A stretch of 64,000 bases of DNA from Arthrobacter sp. NicSoilB8 (GTDB lineage: Bacteria > Actinomycetota > Actinomycetes > Actinomycetales > Micrococcaceae). Numbering within the stretch: position 1 is the first letter of the stretch; every line of letters begins with the position of its first letter. The stretch lies in assembly GCF_019977355.1 (NCBI RefSeq), contig NZ_AP024655.1, forward strand, positions 1,674,001-1,738,000, read 5' to 3'. Of the stretch, positions 40,930 through 50,239 are shown in pieces. Under the pieces are notes generated by a model. The model was not told the origin of the DNA. It saw only the letters and a list, made by a program, of their open reading frames with translations, and searched no databases. A program made the translations under genes and the position numbers.

Positions 40930-42662
40930 GGCTGTCCCTCTTTTGTGACCGGCGGTGTTGTGACCGGCAGTGTTGTGACCGGCGGTGTTGTGGCCGGCAG
41001 TGTGACGCGGAAGAGTGCTCCGGCAGGGCTGGTGATTGTCATGGTACCGCCCAGGCGCTGCACGGCCTGGCGGACCAGGGCCAGGCCGAGGCCCCGTCCG
41101 AACGGGCCCGGCGCTTTGGTGCTGAAGCCGTGACGGAAGACGTCGTCCACGGCCGCGGGGTCTATTCCGGGGCCGCTGTCCTCCACAGTGAGCTCGAGCG
41201 TGGATCCGGTGGTCTCGACCGTCAGCTCTACGAGCCTGGGTGCCGGTGCTTCGGACGCGGCGTCGATCGCGTTGTCCAGCAGGTTCCCCAGGATGGCCAC
41301 CAGGTCCTGCACGGCCAGCCCCGTCACCGCCGTAGAACCGCTCGTATTGAGGGTCAGTTCGACCCCGCGTTCATGCGCTTCGGCTGCCTTGCCCATGATC
41401 AGGGCGCCGAGCACCGGTTCCTCGATGGAACTCACCAGGTCATCCGTCAGGCGCTGGCTGAGTTCCAGATCCTTCGTGGCGAAGTCCAGCGCCTCGGGGG
41501 CCCTCCCCAGTTCCATGAGTGAGACGATCGTGTGCAGGCGGTTGGCATGCTCGTGGGTCTGGGCGCGAAGGGCGTCGGAAAGCGTGCGCATGGTTTCCAG
41601 TTCGCTGCCGAGGGATTCGATTTCGGTCCGGTCCCGGATGGTGGCCACAGTTCCGTAAACAGGAGTGCCGTGGCCAGACGCCCCGGAAACCGGCCCCCGC
41701 CGTCGGTCTGCCGCGGAGGCAGGGCCCACCGCCGGGCCCTGGTTGACCACCAGGACCCGGGACCCGGTCAGATGGATCTCATCGAGCGCGGTCCGCCCGG
41801 ATTCGAAGAGTTCCTTGAGGCTGGGGGCAAGCGGCAAATCCGCGAGCGACGGCGCCGCCTTCCTCCCGCGTGCTGCGGCACCGGCGGTATCCGTGGCAGG
41901 TGCGCCGTCGGAAGACTGCTTGGGCAGCCCCAGCAACTCGGCGGCCTGGTCGTTGTACATCACCACTTTGCCCTTGGGGTCGATGAGGATCACGCCCTCC
42001 CGCACCGAATGCAACACCGATTCGTAATAGGCGAAGAGCTGGCCCAGTTCCTCGGGTCCCCAGCCGCGGGTCACGCGGCGAAGGTACCGCCCCAGAAGCC
42101 ATGACGCCACCGAGCCGCCGACCAGCAGCGCCAGGGCGATGGCCAGCAGAGCCGGCAGCCTGCCGGAGATCGCCACATCCACTGTCCGGACCGTCACGCC
42201 CGCGGCCACGAGGGCCCGCACTTTTCCGTCCGCATCCTTGACCGGGGCGATGGTGCGTACCGACGGGCCGAGCGTGCCGGCCATGACCTCCGTGAACACC
42301 TGGCCATTGAGGGCCTCATCGATCGACCCGATATACGGCTTGCCCAGTTCCTCGTCGCGGGGATGCGTCCACCGCGTCCGGTCCGGGGCCATGATCGTCA
42401 CGAAGTCCGCGTCCGCATCCTTCATGATCTTCAGGGCATACGGCTGGAGCAAGGCTGACGGGTCGGGGGCGCTCGCCGCCTGCAGGACGAAGGGAGCATC
42501 GGCCACAGTGGTGGCAATGCCGGCCATTCGGCGTCCGGCCTCTTCATAGGCGTGATCGCGGGCGTCGACGAAGGTGGCCGTACCGACAACGGCCGTCAGC
42601 GCCACGATGAACAGCAGTTGGGACACAAACAGCCTGCGCGCGATGCTCCAGCGGTGGATCAT
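40926..42662 (-). CDS. Sensor histidine kinase, CitA/DcuS family
   Basis: 578 residues from ATG 42662 (MIHRWSIARRLFVSQLLFIV), five bases after GGAAGG. Two membrane helices (about 9-31 and 170-190) enclose an extracytoplasmic PDC/Cache sensor domain (residues about 35-165) that binds di- or tricarboxylates in this family. Then a PAS domain (YESVLHSVREGVILIDPKGK), a SpoOB-type dimerisation helix with the phospho-His in QTHEHANRLHT, and a HATPase domain (LGNLLDNAIDAA, VEDSGPGIDP, GRGLGLALV). The C-terminal end TLPATTPPVTTLPVTTPPVT is a 15-bp-type repeat with no evident role. Confidence 0.93.
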   Translation of the reverse strand: MIHRWSIARRLFVSQLLFIVALTAVVGTATFVDARDHAYEEAGRRMAGIATTVADAPFVLQAASAPDPSALLQPYALKIMKDADADFVTIMAPDRTRWTHPRDEELGKPYIGSIDEALNGQVFTEVMAGTLGPSVRTIAPVKDADGKVRALVAAGVTVRTVDVAISGRLPALLAIALALLVGGSVASWLLGRYLRRVTRGWGPEELGQLFAYYESVLHSVREGVILIDPKGKVVMYNDQAAELLGLPKQSSDGAPATDTAGAAARGRKAAPSLADLPLAPSLKELFESGRTALDEIHLTGSRVLVVNQGPAVGPASAADRRRGPVSGASGHGTPVYGTVATIRDRTEIESLGSELETMRTLSDALRAQTHEHANRLHTIVSLMELGRAPEALDFATKDLELSQRLTDDLVSSIEEPVLGALIMGKAAEAHERGVELTLNTSGSTAVTGLAVQDLVAILGNLLDNAIDAASEAPAPRLVELTVETTGSTLELTVEDSGPGIDPAAVDDVFRHGFSTKAPGPFGRGLGLALVRQAVQRLGGTMTITSPAGALFRVTLPATTPPVTTLPVTTPPVTKEGQP

Positions 42663-42693
42663 CAACACCTTCCATGACCAATATGAACGCAAG

Positions 42694-42709
42694 GGTGATG
42701 TGCATCACC
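42694..42709. promoter_or_regulatory. CRP/GlxR-type site GGTGATGTGCATCACC
   Basis: 16-bp near-palindrome containing GTGA-N6-TCAC, the core of CRP and GlxR cAMP-receptor binding sites. It is 90 bases before the dctA ATG and 32 bases before the kinase ATG on the other side, so it can serve either gene. An 11-bp palindrome CATCAATGATG (42714-42724) follows. Confidence 0.6.
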
Positions 42710-42798
42710 TCGTCATCAATGATGGGGTTACACACAAGAACGGACTTCAGCGGACCGCATGGACCGCACAATAGTCCAGCCTATCCAAGGAGCACACC

Positions 42799-44157
42799 AT
42801 GGCCTCTCAGCGAGGAGAGTCAGCGGCACCGGCCGCAGCGCCGGCCAAGAAGCGCAAGGGACTGGACAAGTCCCACTACCTCTACATTGCGGTCATCGTC
42901 GCCGTGATCGCAGGTGCCCTCGTCGGGCTGCTGTTCCCCGAAGTCGGCAAGTCCCTCAAGCCGCTGGGCGACGGTTTCATCAAGCTCATCAAGATGATGA
43001 TTGCCCCCGTGATCTTCTGCACGATCGTGCTGGGCATCGGCTCCATCGCCAAGGCCGCCACGGTAGGCAAGGTCGGCGGCCTGGCGCTCGCCTACTTCGT
43101 GGTCATGTCCACCTTCGCCCTGGCGATCGGCCTCGTAGTCGGCAACCTGATCCACCCCGGTGAGGGCCTGAAGCTCGCGCCCTACGACCCGAACAAAAAA
43201 GCTGCGGTCGACAGCACCGTCGACTTCCTGCTGGGCATCATCCCCGGCGACATCCCCGTGCTGCCGACGCTCCTCGCCGCGATCCTGGTCGGCTTCGCCC
43301 TGCAGAAGATGGGTCCGCAGGGAGCCCCGATCCTCAAGGCAATCGGCTACGGACAGGCCCTGGTGTTCCGCATCCTCATCATGATCATGTGGATGGCCCC
43401 GGTCGGCGCCTTCGGTGCGATCGCCGCCGTCGTCGGCGCCACCGGAGTGCAGGCCATCTTCAGCATGTTCACCCTGATGATCGCCTTCTACATCACCTGC
43501 GCGCTGTTCATCGTGGTGATCCTCGGCGGACTGCTCAAGGTGGTCGCCGGCGTCAGCATCTTCCGGCTCATGAAGTACCTGGCCCGCGAATACCTGCTGA
43601 TCTTCTCCACGTCTTCCTCCGAAGCGGCGCTGCCGCGACTGATCGCGAAGATGGAACACCTCGGCGTGTCCAAGCCCGTCGTCGGCGTCACCGTACCCAC
43701 CGGATACTCCTTCAACCTTGACGGGACGGCCATCTACCTGACTATGGCCGCGCTCTTCGTCGCCAACGCGATGGGTACCCCGCTGGACCTCGGTGCCCAG
43801 GTTTCCCTGCTGGTCTTCATGATCATCGCCTCCAAGGGTGCCGCTGGTGTCACCGGCGCCGGCCTCGCCACCCTGGCCGCCGGGCTCCAGGCCCATGCGC
43901 CGCAGCTGCTGGGCGGCGTGGGCATGATCGTCGGCATCGACCGCTTCATGTCCGAGGCCCGAGCCCTGACCAACTTCACCGGCAACGCCGTCGCCACGGT
44001 GCTGATCGGCACCTGGGTCAAGGAGATCGACGGCGAACGCGTTGACCGTGTCCTCGCTGGCGCCGAGCCCTTCGATGAAGAGACCATGATCGCCGGCCAC
44101 GCCGGCGCCCAGGATGCCGTTTCAGAGCCTGCCCCGGCTGTCCCCGCCTATGCCTAG
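42799..44157 (+). CDS. dctA: C4-dicarboxylate/cation symporter
   Basis: 452 residues; AAGGAG lies six bases before ATG 42799. Glutamate/aspartate:cation symporter fold with eight membrane helices and two re-entrant loops. HP1 serine-rich motif STSSSEAALPRLIAKMEHLG and PTGYSFNLDGTAIYLTMAAL are the standard DAACS signatures. Imports succinate, fumarate, malate and possibly aspartate. Divergent from the CitA/DcuS-type kinase gene, the usual gene pair for dicarboxylate-induced uptake. A hairpin terminates it at 44190. Confidence 0.95.
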   Translation: MASQRGESAAPAAAPAKKRKGLDKSHYLYIAVIVAVIAGALVGLLFPEVGKSLKPLGDGFIKLIKMMIAPVIFCTIVLGIGSIAKAATVGKVGGLALAYFVVMSTFALAIGLVVGNLIHPGEGLKLAPYDPNKKAAVDSTVDFLLGIIPGDIPVLPTLLAAILVGFALQKMGPQGAPILKAIGYGQALVFRILIMIMWMAPVGAFGAIAAVVGATGVQAIFSMFTLMIAFYITCALFIVVILGGLLKVVAGVSIFRLMKYLAREYLLIFSTSSSEAALPRLIAKMEHLGVSKPVVGVTVPTGYSFNLDGTAIYLTMAALFVANAMGTPLDLGAQVSLLVFMIIASKGAAGVTGAGLATLAAGLQAHAPQLLGGVGMIVGIDRFMSEARALTNFTGNAVATVLIGTWVKEIDGERVDRVLAGAEPFDEETMIAGHAGAQDAVSEPAPAVPAYA

Positions 44158-44189
44158 GCCCGACCCCGCCTGAACCGACCACCGCAGGC

Positions 44190-44223
44190 GACTGCCCGGA
44201 CACCCGCCAGTGTCCGGGCAGTC
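44190..44223 (+). terminator. dctA terminator
   Basis: 14-bp perfect arms GACTGCCCGGACAC (44190-44203) / GTGTCCGGGCAGTC (44210-44223) with a 6-base loop, then TCGTTC. Confidence 0.87.
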
Positions 44224-44457
44224 GTCGTTCCGCTGCGGCGAGGGCAGCCAGTGCCCCGGCTCCCGCTAACTCTTCCGCCGCCGGCATCAACCTTCGACTT
44301 CTACCGGAAGGTCAAGGCTCAGATGACGGCGGTTGTCAAGGTCCGCCGAATACCGTGTCGGGCGCTGTAACCTTGGGAGGAACACGCTGGGCTCCGGGAG
44401 CCCGGCGGCAGCAAGATAGGCACCACAATCACCGTCATCGAAAGTGTGGATAGATAC

Positions 44458-45357
44458 GTGAGCAGCGAACAGGGTTCAGCAACTCTGGAAGGCACCGAAC
44501 TCGATCTGGAAGACGCCATCATGGGCCCCACAGGGCGCCCCCAGCGCGACTTTCCGGAGCCCGCGCCGCTGTCCTCCCACGGTCCTGCGCGGGTCATCGC
44601 CATGGTGAACCAGAAGGGCGGAGTCGGTAAGACCACGTCCACCATCAACCTCGCCGCCGCACTGGCCGAATACGGCCGCCGCGTGCTCCTGGTTGACTTC
44701 GATCCGCAGGGTGCCCTGTCCGCGGGCCTGGGCACCAACCCGCACGAGCTCGACCTCACCGTGTACAACGTGCTGATGGACCGCAAGGTGGACATCCGCG
44801 ACGCCATCCAGAAGACCGGCGTTGAGAACGTCGATCTGTTGCCGGCCAACATCGACCTCTCCGCCGCCGAGGTGCAGTTGGTCAACGAAGTGGCCCGCGA
44901 GCAGGTCCTGGACCGGGCGCTGAAGAAGGTCGAGGACGACTACGACGTCGTCCTGATCGACTGCCAGCCCTCCCTCGGCCTCCTCACCGTCAATGCGCTG
45001 ACTGCCGCGCACGGCGTCATCATCCCGCTGATCTGCGAATTCTTCGCCCTGCGCGCCGTGGCGCTGCTCGTCGAAACCATCGACAAGGTCCAGGATCGGC
45101 TCAACCCGCGCCTGCAGGTCGACGGCGTCCTCGCCACGATGTACGACGCCCGGACCCTGCACGGCCGCGAGGTGATCGCCCGCCTGGTGGAGGCCTTCGG
45201 CGACAAGGTCTTCGAAACCGTCATCAAGCGCTCCATCAAGTTTGCCGACGCCACCGTGGCGGCCGAGCCCATCACCACCTACGCGGGCAACCACGTCGGT
45301 GCCGACGCCTACCGCCGCCTGGCCAAAGAGCTCATTTCGCGCGGCGGCGCGCCCTAG
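44458..45357 (+). CDS. parA: ParA-family ATPase of the scpAB locus
   Basis: 299 residues from GTG 44458 (SSEQGSATLEGTELDLEDAI); GTG 44446 is in frame but less likely. Deviant Walker A MVNQKGGVGKTTSTINLAAA, then VLLVDFDPQGALSAGLG and DVVLIDCQPSLGLLTVNAL. No ParB homologue is nearby; in actinobacteria this paralogue is always linked to scpA/scpB (as Rv1708) and is separate from the oriC parAB system. Likely linked with condensin loading or nucleoid organisation. Confidence 0.93.
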   Translation: MSSEQGSATLEGTELDLEDAIMGPTGRPQRDFPEPAPLSSHGPARVIAMVNQKGGVGKTTSTINLAAALAEYGRRVLLVDFDPQGALSAGLGTNPHELDLTVYNVLMDRKVDIRDAIQKTGVENVDLLPANIDLSAAEVQLVNEVAREQVLDRALKKVEDDYDVVLIDCQPSLGLLTVNALTAAHGVIIPLICEFFALRAVALLVETIDKVQDRLNPRLQVDGVLATMYDARTLHGREVIARLVEAFGDKVFETVIKRSIKFADATVAAEPITTYAGNHVGADAYRRLAKELISRGGAP

Positions 45358-45365
45358 CCACGAAC

Positions 45366-46289
45366 GTGGCAGGCGCCTCCTCGCCGCCGGCGGAGCTCGA
45401 CGCGCCGGCGGATCCAGTAGCCCCGGACCTCCCGGCAGAGCCGGAAGGCACGGCAGTGCCGGAAGCCACGGCAGGGCTGCCCGGGAAGAAGCCCGGATTC
45501 GAAGTGCGGCTGGCCAACTTCACCGGCCCATTCGACCTCCTGCTCGGCCTGATCTCCAAGCATCAGCTGGACATCACCGAGGTCGCACTGTCCACGGTCA
45601 CGGACGAATTCATCAAGTACATCCGCGGGCTGCAGCAGCTGGGGGAGGAGTGGGCCCTGGACGAGGCCAGCGAATTCCTGGTGATTGCGGCCACGCTCCT
45701 GGACCTCAAGGCCGCCCGGCTGCTGCCCGCCGGCGAGGTCGAGGACGAAGAGGACATTGCCCTGCTGGAAGCCCGCGACCTCCTGTTCGCCCGGCTGCTG
45801 CAGTACAAGGCCTTCAAACACGTGGCCGGGATGATCGGCGCCACGCTCGAGCACGAAGCCCGCCGGTATCCCCGGCAGGTGGCGCTGGAGGGACACTTCG
45901 CGGCACTGCTCCCCGAACTGCTCTGGCGGCACACCCCGGAGCAGTTCGCCGGCCTGGCCGAGGCCGCCCTCAAGCCCAAGGAAGCAGCCCCCACGGAAGT
46001 GGGGCTGGCACACCTGCACGGTGCTCCGGTCAGCGTCAAGGAACAGGCCGAACTGCTCGGGGACCGGTTGCGGCTGGGCACGCCCCTGACGTTCCGGGCA
46101 TTGATCGCCGACGCCGAATCCACCCTCGTGGTGGTGGCGCGGTTCCTGGCGCTGCTGGAGCTGTTCCGCGACCGCGCGGTGGGCTTTGACCAGCTGCTGC
46201 CGCTGGGGGACCTGACGGTGCACTGGACGGCCGATACCTACGAGTGGAGCAGCGAAAACCTGAGTGAAGAATACGAGGACCAGCCGTGA
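45366..46289 (+). CDS. scpA: Segregation and condensation protein A
   Basis: 307 residues from GTG 45366, eight bases after the parA stop. Kleisin subunit of the SMC-ScpAB condensin. N-terminal kleisin domain FEVRLANFTGPFDLLLGLIS, LDITEVALSTVTDEFIKYI and SEFLVIAATLLDLKAARLLP; C-terminal winged-helix segment VVVARFLALLELFRDRAVGF. The first ~45 residues are an Ala/Pro/Glu-rich extension. Overlaps scpB by GTGA. Confidence 0.95.
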   Translation: MAGASSPPAELDAPADPVAPDLPAEPEGTAVPEATAGLPGKKPGFEVRLANFTGPFDLLLGLISKHQLDITEVALSTVTDEFIKYIRGLQQLGEEWALDEASEFLVIAATLLDLKAARLLPAGEVEDEEDIALLEARDLLFARLLQYKAFKHVAGMIGATLEHEARRYPRQVALEGHFAALLPELLWRHTPEQFAGLAEAALKPKEAAPTEVGLAHLHGAPVSVKEQAELLGDRLRLGTPLTFRALIADAESTLVVVARFLALLELFRDRAVGFDQLLPLGDLTVHWTADTYEWSSENLSEEYEDQP

Positions 46290-46984
46290 ACGAAGGATTG
46301 CCAGGTACTAAGCCGGGCACTGAGGCGGGAACCGGGCCTGACGTTGAGCCTGGCACACGGCCGGACGTGGCGGCCCTGCCCGGCGGCGCCCGCGCCGCCC
46401 TCGAAGCCGTCCTGATGGTGATCGACGAACCGGCCACGGCCACGGCCCTGGCCACGGGACTGAACCTGACGGTCGACGCCGTCGAATCCCTGCTGGCTGA
46501 CCTGCAGCGGGAGTATAACGGCTATACTGTTAATGCCCCGGATGTGGACGATGCCAGTTTTAACGGCTTCAGCACCACCGCCCGGGGTTTTGAATTGCGG
46601 AATATCGCCGGAGGCTGGCGCATCTATTCCCGCGCGGAGTTCGCCGAGATCGTGGGCGGGTTCGTGCTGGAGGGACAGACAGCCAGGCTGACGCAGGCGG
46701 CGCTCGAAACGCTCGCCGTCATCGCTTACCGCCAGCCCGTTTCGAGGGCGCGGGTGTCTGCAATTCGAGGAGTCAATGTTGACTCTGTCGTGCGGACGCT
46801 GACGCAGCGGGGGCTGATCGAGGATTCGGGAACTGATCCCGAATCCGGAGCAATCCTGTACCGCACGACGTCGTATTTCCTGGAGCGGATGGGAATCGGC
46901 TCTGTGGCTGAATTGCCGCAGCTTTCACCCCATCTTCCGGGGCTGGAAGGCATCGAAGAGTTTTACGACGCTGGAAGAATGTAG
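46286..46984 (+). CDS. scpB: Segregation and condensation protein B
   Basis: 232 residues. ScpB: winged-helix pair with ALEAVLMVIDEPATATALA, GWRIYSRAEFAEIV and the strongly conserved LTQAALETLAVIAYRQPVSR ... IRGVNVDSVVRTLTQRGLIE block. N-terminal ~30 residues are Gly/Pro/Asp-rich. Works with ScpA and SMC. Confidence 0.96.
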   Translation: MNEGLPGTKPGTEAGTGPDVEPGTRPDVAALPGGARAALEAVLMVIDEPATATALATGLNLTVDAVESLLADLQREYNGYTVNAPDVDDASFNGFSTTARGFELRNIAGGWRIYSRAEFAEIVGGFVLEGQTARLTQAALETLAVIAYRQPVSRARVSAIRGVNVDSVVRTLTQRGLIEDSGTDPESGAILYRTTSYFLERMGIGSVAELPQLSPHLPGLEGIEEFYDAGRM

Positions 46985-47094
46985 GCAGGAACCACTGCCT
47001 GCGCACGAGTATCCACCAGGGCAGAACCATTTTGCCCCGTCGGCGGGAGTTGTCGGGAGACAGCGGCCGTCGGCCAACAAATGAAGGACGGGTC

Positions 47095-48366
47095 ATGACA
47101 CAGGCGGGACGCCAGAGTTCACCACGTAACAGTTCGGGACGTAACAGTGCCGGACAAAACTATTCCGGCCAAAAGCCGGCGCAAGGCGGCTCAGGCCGCG
47201 GCGCACAGGGCGGCGCCGGCCGCAGCTCCGGCGGCGCAGGCCGCAGCGGCGGAGCCGGCTACAAGGGCGGCGGAGACCGCCCCTTCAAGCACCCCAAGCC
47301 GCGCGAAGAGGCCTTCATCGACCCGGACCTGCAGGGTCCCGACGGCGCGCCGTCGGCTGCCCGTCCGGCGTCCGGTGGCCGGAAGGCTGCAGCGCCGTAC
47401 GGCCAAGCGCCGTCCGGCAAGGAAGCGGCCCGCAAGGCTGCCGCCCGCAAGCCCGGCTTCGGCAAGGCTCCCGGCACGCCCGGCGCCCTCAAGCCCAAGC
47501 CGCGCACCGGAGCCGCCAAGTTCGCGGGTCCCCGCGCCTTCGGCAGCGAACGCTTCGGCCAGAACCTCGGTCCGGTGCGCAAGCCCGCCCGCAACCGCGG
47601 ACCGCGCCGCGAGGTGCCCCAGTCTGAGCTGCACGACTCCGACGGCATCCGCCTGCAGAAGGTCATGGCCTCGGCCGGCGTCGCCTCACGGCGCGTCTGC
47701 GAGGAAATGATCGCCGAAGGCCGCGTCGAGGTCGACGGCCAGGTTGTTACTGAGCTCGGCGTGCGCGTCGACCCGAAGACGGCCGTGATCCACGTCGACG
47801 GCCTGCGCATCCAGCTGGACGAGAACATGGTCTACATGGTCTTCAACAAGCCCAAGGGCGTTGTCTCCACCATGGAGGACCCGGACGGCCGCCCGTGCAT
47901 CAGCGACTTCGTCCGCAACAGCCACGGCGAACGCCTCTTCCATGTGGGCCGTCTCGACGTCGCCACCGAAGGGCTGCTGCTCCTGACGAACGACGGCGAA
48001 CTCGCCAACCGGCTGACCCACCCCTCCTACGAAGTCCCCAAGACCTACCTTGTGCAGGTCCGCGGGCCGTTCCCGCAGGGCATTGGCGCCGAACTGAAAG
48101 CCGGCGTCGAACTCGAGGACGGAATCGCCTCGGTGGACTCGTTCAAGCTCGTGGACTCGACCCCGGGCCACGTGCTGATCGAGGTCGTGCTGCACTCGGG
48201 CAAGAACCGGATCGTCCGGCGTTTGTTCGACGCCGTCGGCTTCCCCGTGCTGCGACTGGTCCGCGTCAAGGTTGGCCCCATCGGGCTGGGTGACCAGCGC
48301 CAGGGCAGCATCCGCAACCTCGGCAAGCAGGAAGTCGGCCACCTGCTGGCATCCGTGGGGCTGTAA
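47095..48366 (+). CDS. rluB: Ribosomal large-subunit pseudouridine synthase, RluB/RsuA family
   Basis: 423 residues from ATG 47095 with GAAGGACG upstream. The first ~175 residues are a disordered Gly/Ser/Lys/Pro region (SSGRNSAGQNYSGQKPAQGG). Then the S4 domain (LQKVMASAGVASRRVCEEMI), catalytic motif GRLDVATEGLLLLTNDGELA with the nucleophilic Asp, and HSGKNRIVRRLFDAVGFPVL. Modifies a uridine in 23S helix 90 or related. Synteny after scpB supports rluB. Confidence 0.93.
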   Translation: MTQAGRQSSPRNSSGRNSAGQNYSGQKPAQGGSGRGAQGGAGRSSGGAGRSGGAGYKGGGDRPFKHPKPREEAFIDPDLQGPDGAPSAARPASGGRKAAAPYGQAPSGKEAARKAAARKPGFGKAPGTPGALKPKPRTGAAKFAGPRAFGSERFGQNLGPVRKPARNRGPRREVPQSELHDSDGIRLQKVMASAGVASRRVCEEMIAEGRVEVDGQVVTELGVRVDPKTAVIHVDGLRIQLDENMVYMVFNKPKGVVSTMEDPDGRPCISDFVRNSHGERLFHVGRLDVATEGLLLLTNDGELANRLTHPSYEVPKTYLVQVRGPFPQGIGAELKAGVELEDGIASVDSFKLVDSTPGHVLIEVVLHSGKNRIVRRLFDAVGFPVLRLVRVKVGPIGLGDQRQGSIRNLGKQEVGHLLASVGL

Positions 48367-48368
48367 CC

Positions 48369-49478
48369 ATGTCCGCCTTTCGCACGCACGGCCGCGGCCA
48401 CCTGAACGGTCCGGTGGTCATTGTGGGCTCCGGTCTCTTGGGCACCAGCATCGGGCTGGGGCTGCGGGGGCGCGGAGTGGCGGTGTTCCTCTCGGATCCG
48501 TCGCCGACCAACCAGGCCGTCGCCGTCGACATCGGCGCCGGCCTGCCGCTGGCGCGCCTTGACGGCGACGAACCCGAGCTCGTCGTCGTGGCTGCGCCGC
48601 CGGACGTCACGGCGGACGTCGCTGCCAAAGCCCTGCAGGATTACCCGACCGCCGTCGTCGTGGACATCGCGAGCGTGAAGTCAGCCATCCTGGCCGATCT
48701 GCGCAGCCGCGGCGCCGACCTGGGCCGCTACGTGGGAACCCATCCCATGGCCGGGCGCGAGAAATCCGGCCCCGTCGCCGCCCGCGGCGAGCTGTTCACC
48801 TCCATGCCGTGGGTGGTGTGTCCGGCGGAGGAGACCCTGCCGGAATCCCTGCGGGTGGCGCGTGCGCTGGCCGGCGATCTCGGCGCCGTCGTGTCTGAAT
48901 TCGGCGCCGAGGAACACGACGAAGCCGTGGCGCTCGTATCCCACCTGCCTCAGGTCATGTCCTCGCTGGTGGCCAGCCGCCTGCAGGGCACACCCCTGCA
49001 CGCGCTGTCCCTGGCTGGCAACGGGCTGCGGGACGTTACGCGCATCGCCGCGAGCGATCCCACCCTTTGGGTCCAAATCCTGGGCGCGAACGCGCAGAAG
49101 GTGGTCGGGATCCTGTACGGAGTCCGCGAGGACCTCAACCGGCTGATCGGCACCCTGGAGGCCCCCACCGCTCCCGGCGCCCGGCTGGATCTTGCCCAGC
49201 TGATCAGCGAGGGCAACGCAGGCCAGTCCCGGATTCCGGGCAAGCACGGCGGACCCCCGCAGGCGTACTCGTGGCTCACGGTCCTGGTGGATGACACGCC
49301 GGGACAGATCGCGAAGCTCCTGACCGAGATCGGCGAGATCGGCGTCAACGTCGAGGACCTCCGGCTCGATCACTCCTCGGGACAGAATGTGGGCATGGTG
49401 GAAATTTCCGTCCTGCCCAACAAGCACGACCTCTTGATAGAAGCCCTTAACGACCGCGGATGGCGGGTACTCCAGTAA
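48369..49478 (+). CDS. tyrA: Prephenate dehydrogenase with ACT domain
   Basis: 369 residues, two bases after rluB. NAD(P) Rossmann GSGLLGTSIGLGLRGRGV (about 18-35), the catalytic-His segment GTHPMAGREKSGP, then VSHLPQVMSSLVA. The C-terminal ~75 residues (TVLVDDTPGQIAKLLTEIGE) are an ACT domain, probably for feedback by aromatic amino acids. Tyrosine pathway enzyme converting prephenate to 4-hydroxyphenylpyruvate. The stop overlaps cmk as TAATG. Confidence 0.95.
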   Translation: MSAFRTHGRGHLNGPVVIVGSGLLGTSIGLGLRGRGVAVFLSDPSPTNQAVAVDIGAGLPLARLDGDEPELVVVAAPPDVTADVAAKALQDYPTAVVVDIASVKSAILADLRSRGADLGRYVGTHPMAGREKSGPVAARGELFTSMPWVVCPAEETLPESLRVARALAGDLGAVVSEFGAEEHDEAVALVSHLPQVMSSLVASRLQGTPLHALSLAGNGLRDVTRIAASDPTLWVQILGANAQKVVGILYGVREDLNRLIGTLEAPTAPGARLDLAQLISEGNAGQSRIPGKHGGPPQAYSWLTVLVDDTPGQIAKLLTEIGEIGVNVEDLRLDHSSGQNVGMVEISVLPNKHDLLIEALNDRGWRVLQ

Positions 49479-50239
49479 TGACCCAGGAACTCATCGAGAC
49501 CGTGAGCGTGCTCCGCCCCGGGAAAAGCCTTGTGGTTGCGATCGACGGCCCCTCCGGCTCCGGCAAGTCCAGCGTCAGCAAAGAGGTGGCCCGCCGGCTC
49601 AAGCTGGCCTACCTGGACACGGGCGCAATGTACCGCGCCCTGACGTGGTTCTGCGTGGAGAACGGCACCGACCTGAACGACGGGGCTGCCGTCGAGACCG
49701 CGGCCGAGGCCCTCCCGCTGGAGATCAGCACGAGTCCCCAGGAAGAGTATGTCCGCGTCGACGGGAAAGATGTCACGTTGGCCATCCGTGAGCCCGCCAT
49801 TTCCGCGGCGGTCAGCGCCGTTGCCACCACGTTGGGCGCGCGCACGGAACTGATCCGCCGGCAGCGCGAACTGATCGAAAAGCACCACCGCCGCATGGTG
49901 GTGGAGGGCCGGGACATCACCACCGTCGTAGCCCCCGGGGCCGAGGTCCGGATGCTGCTCACCGCCAGTGAAGAGGCCCGGCTGCGCCGCCGGGGCATCC
50001 AGCTGGGCGGCAGCCAGAACGCCGAGCAGTTGGCGGCCCAGGTCACCCAGCGCGATGCGAAGGACTCCACGGTGGTGAACTTCACCACCGCCGCCGACGG
50101 CGTCGTCACTCTCGATTCCTCGGAGCTGGACTTTGACGAGACGGTTCAGGCCGCACTCGACATCGTGGACACCGTGGTCAACTACACCGTTGGCCAGCAG
50201 AAGAGCACCTCTCAGCACCGGGCCGCGCACGGTGACTGA
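49478..50239 (+). CDS. cmk: Cytidylate kinase
   Basis: 253 residues from ATG 49478 (MTQELIETVSVLRPGKSLVV), favoured over ATG 49460 by the TAATG overlap. P-loop AIDGPSGSGKSSVSKEVARR, LDTGAMYRALTW, VVEGRDITTVVAPGAEVRM and ARLRRRGIQ are the CMP-kinase motifs. Phosphorylates CMP and dCMP. Overlaps the acyltransferase start. Confidence 0.96.
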   Translation: MTQELIETVSVLRPGKSLVVAIDGPSGSGKSSVSKEVARRLKLAYLDTGAMYRALTWFCVENGTDLNDGAAVETAAEALPLEISTSPQEEYVRVDGKDVTLAIREPAISAAVSAVATTLGARTELIRRQRELIEKHHRRMVVEGRDITTVVAPGAEVRMLLTASEEARLRRRGIQLGGSQNAEQLAAQVTQRDAKDSTVVNFTTAADGVVTLDSSELDFDETVQAALDIVDTVVNYTVGQQKSTSQHRAAHGD

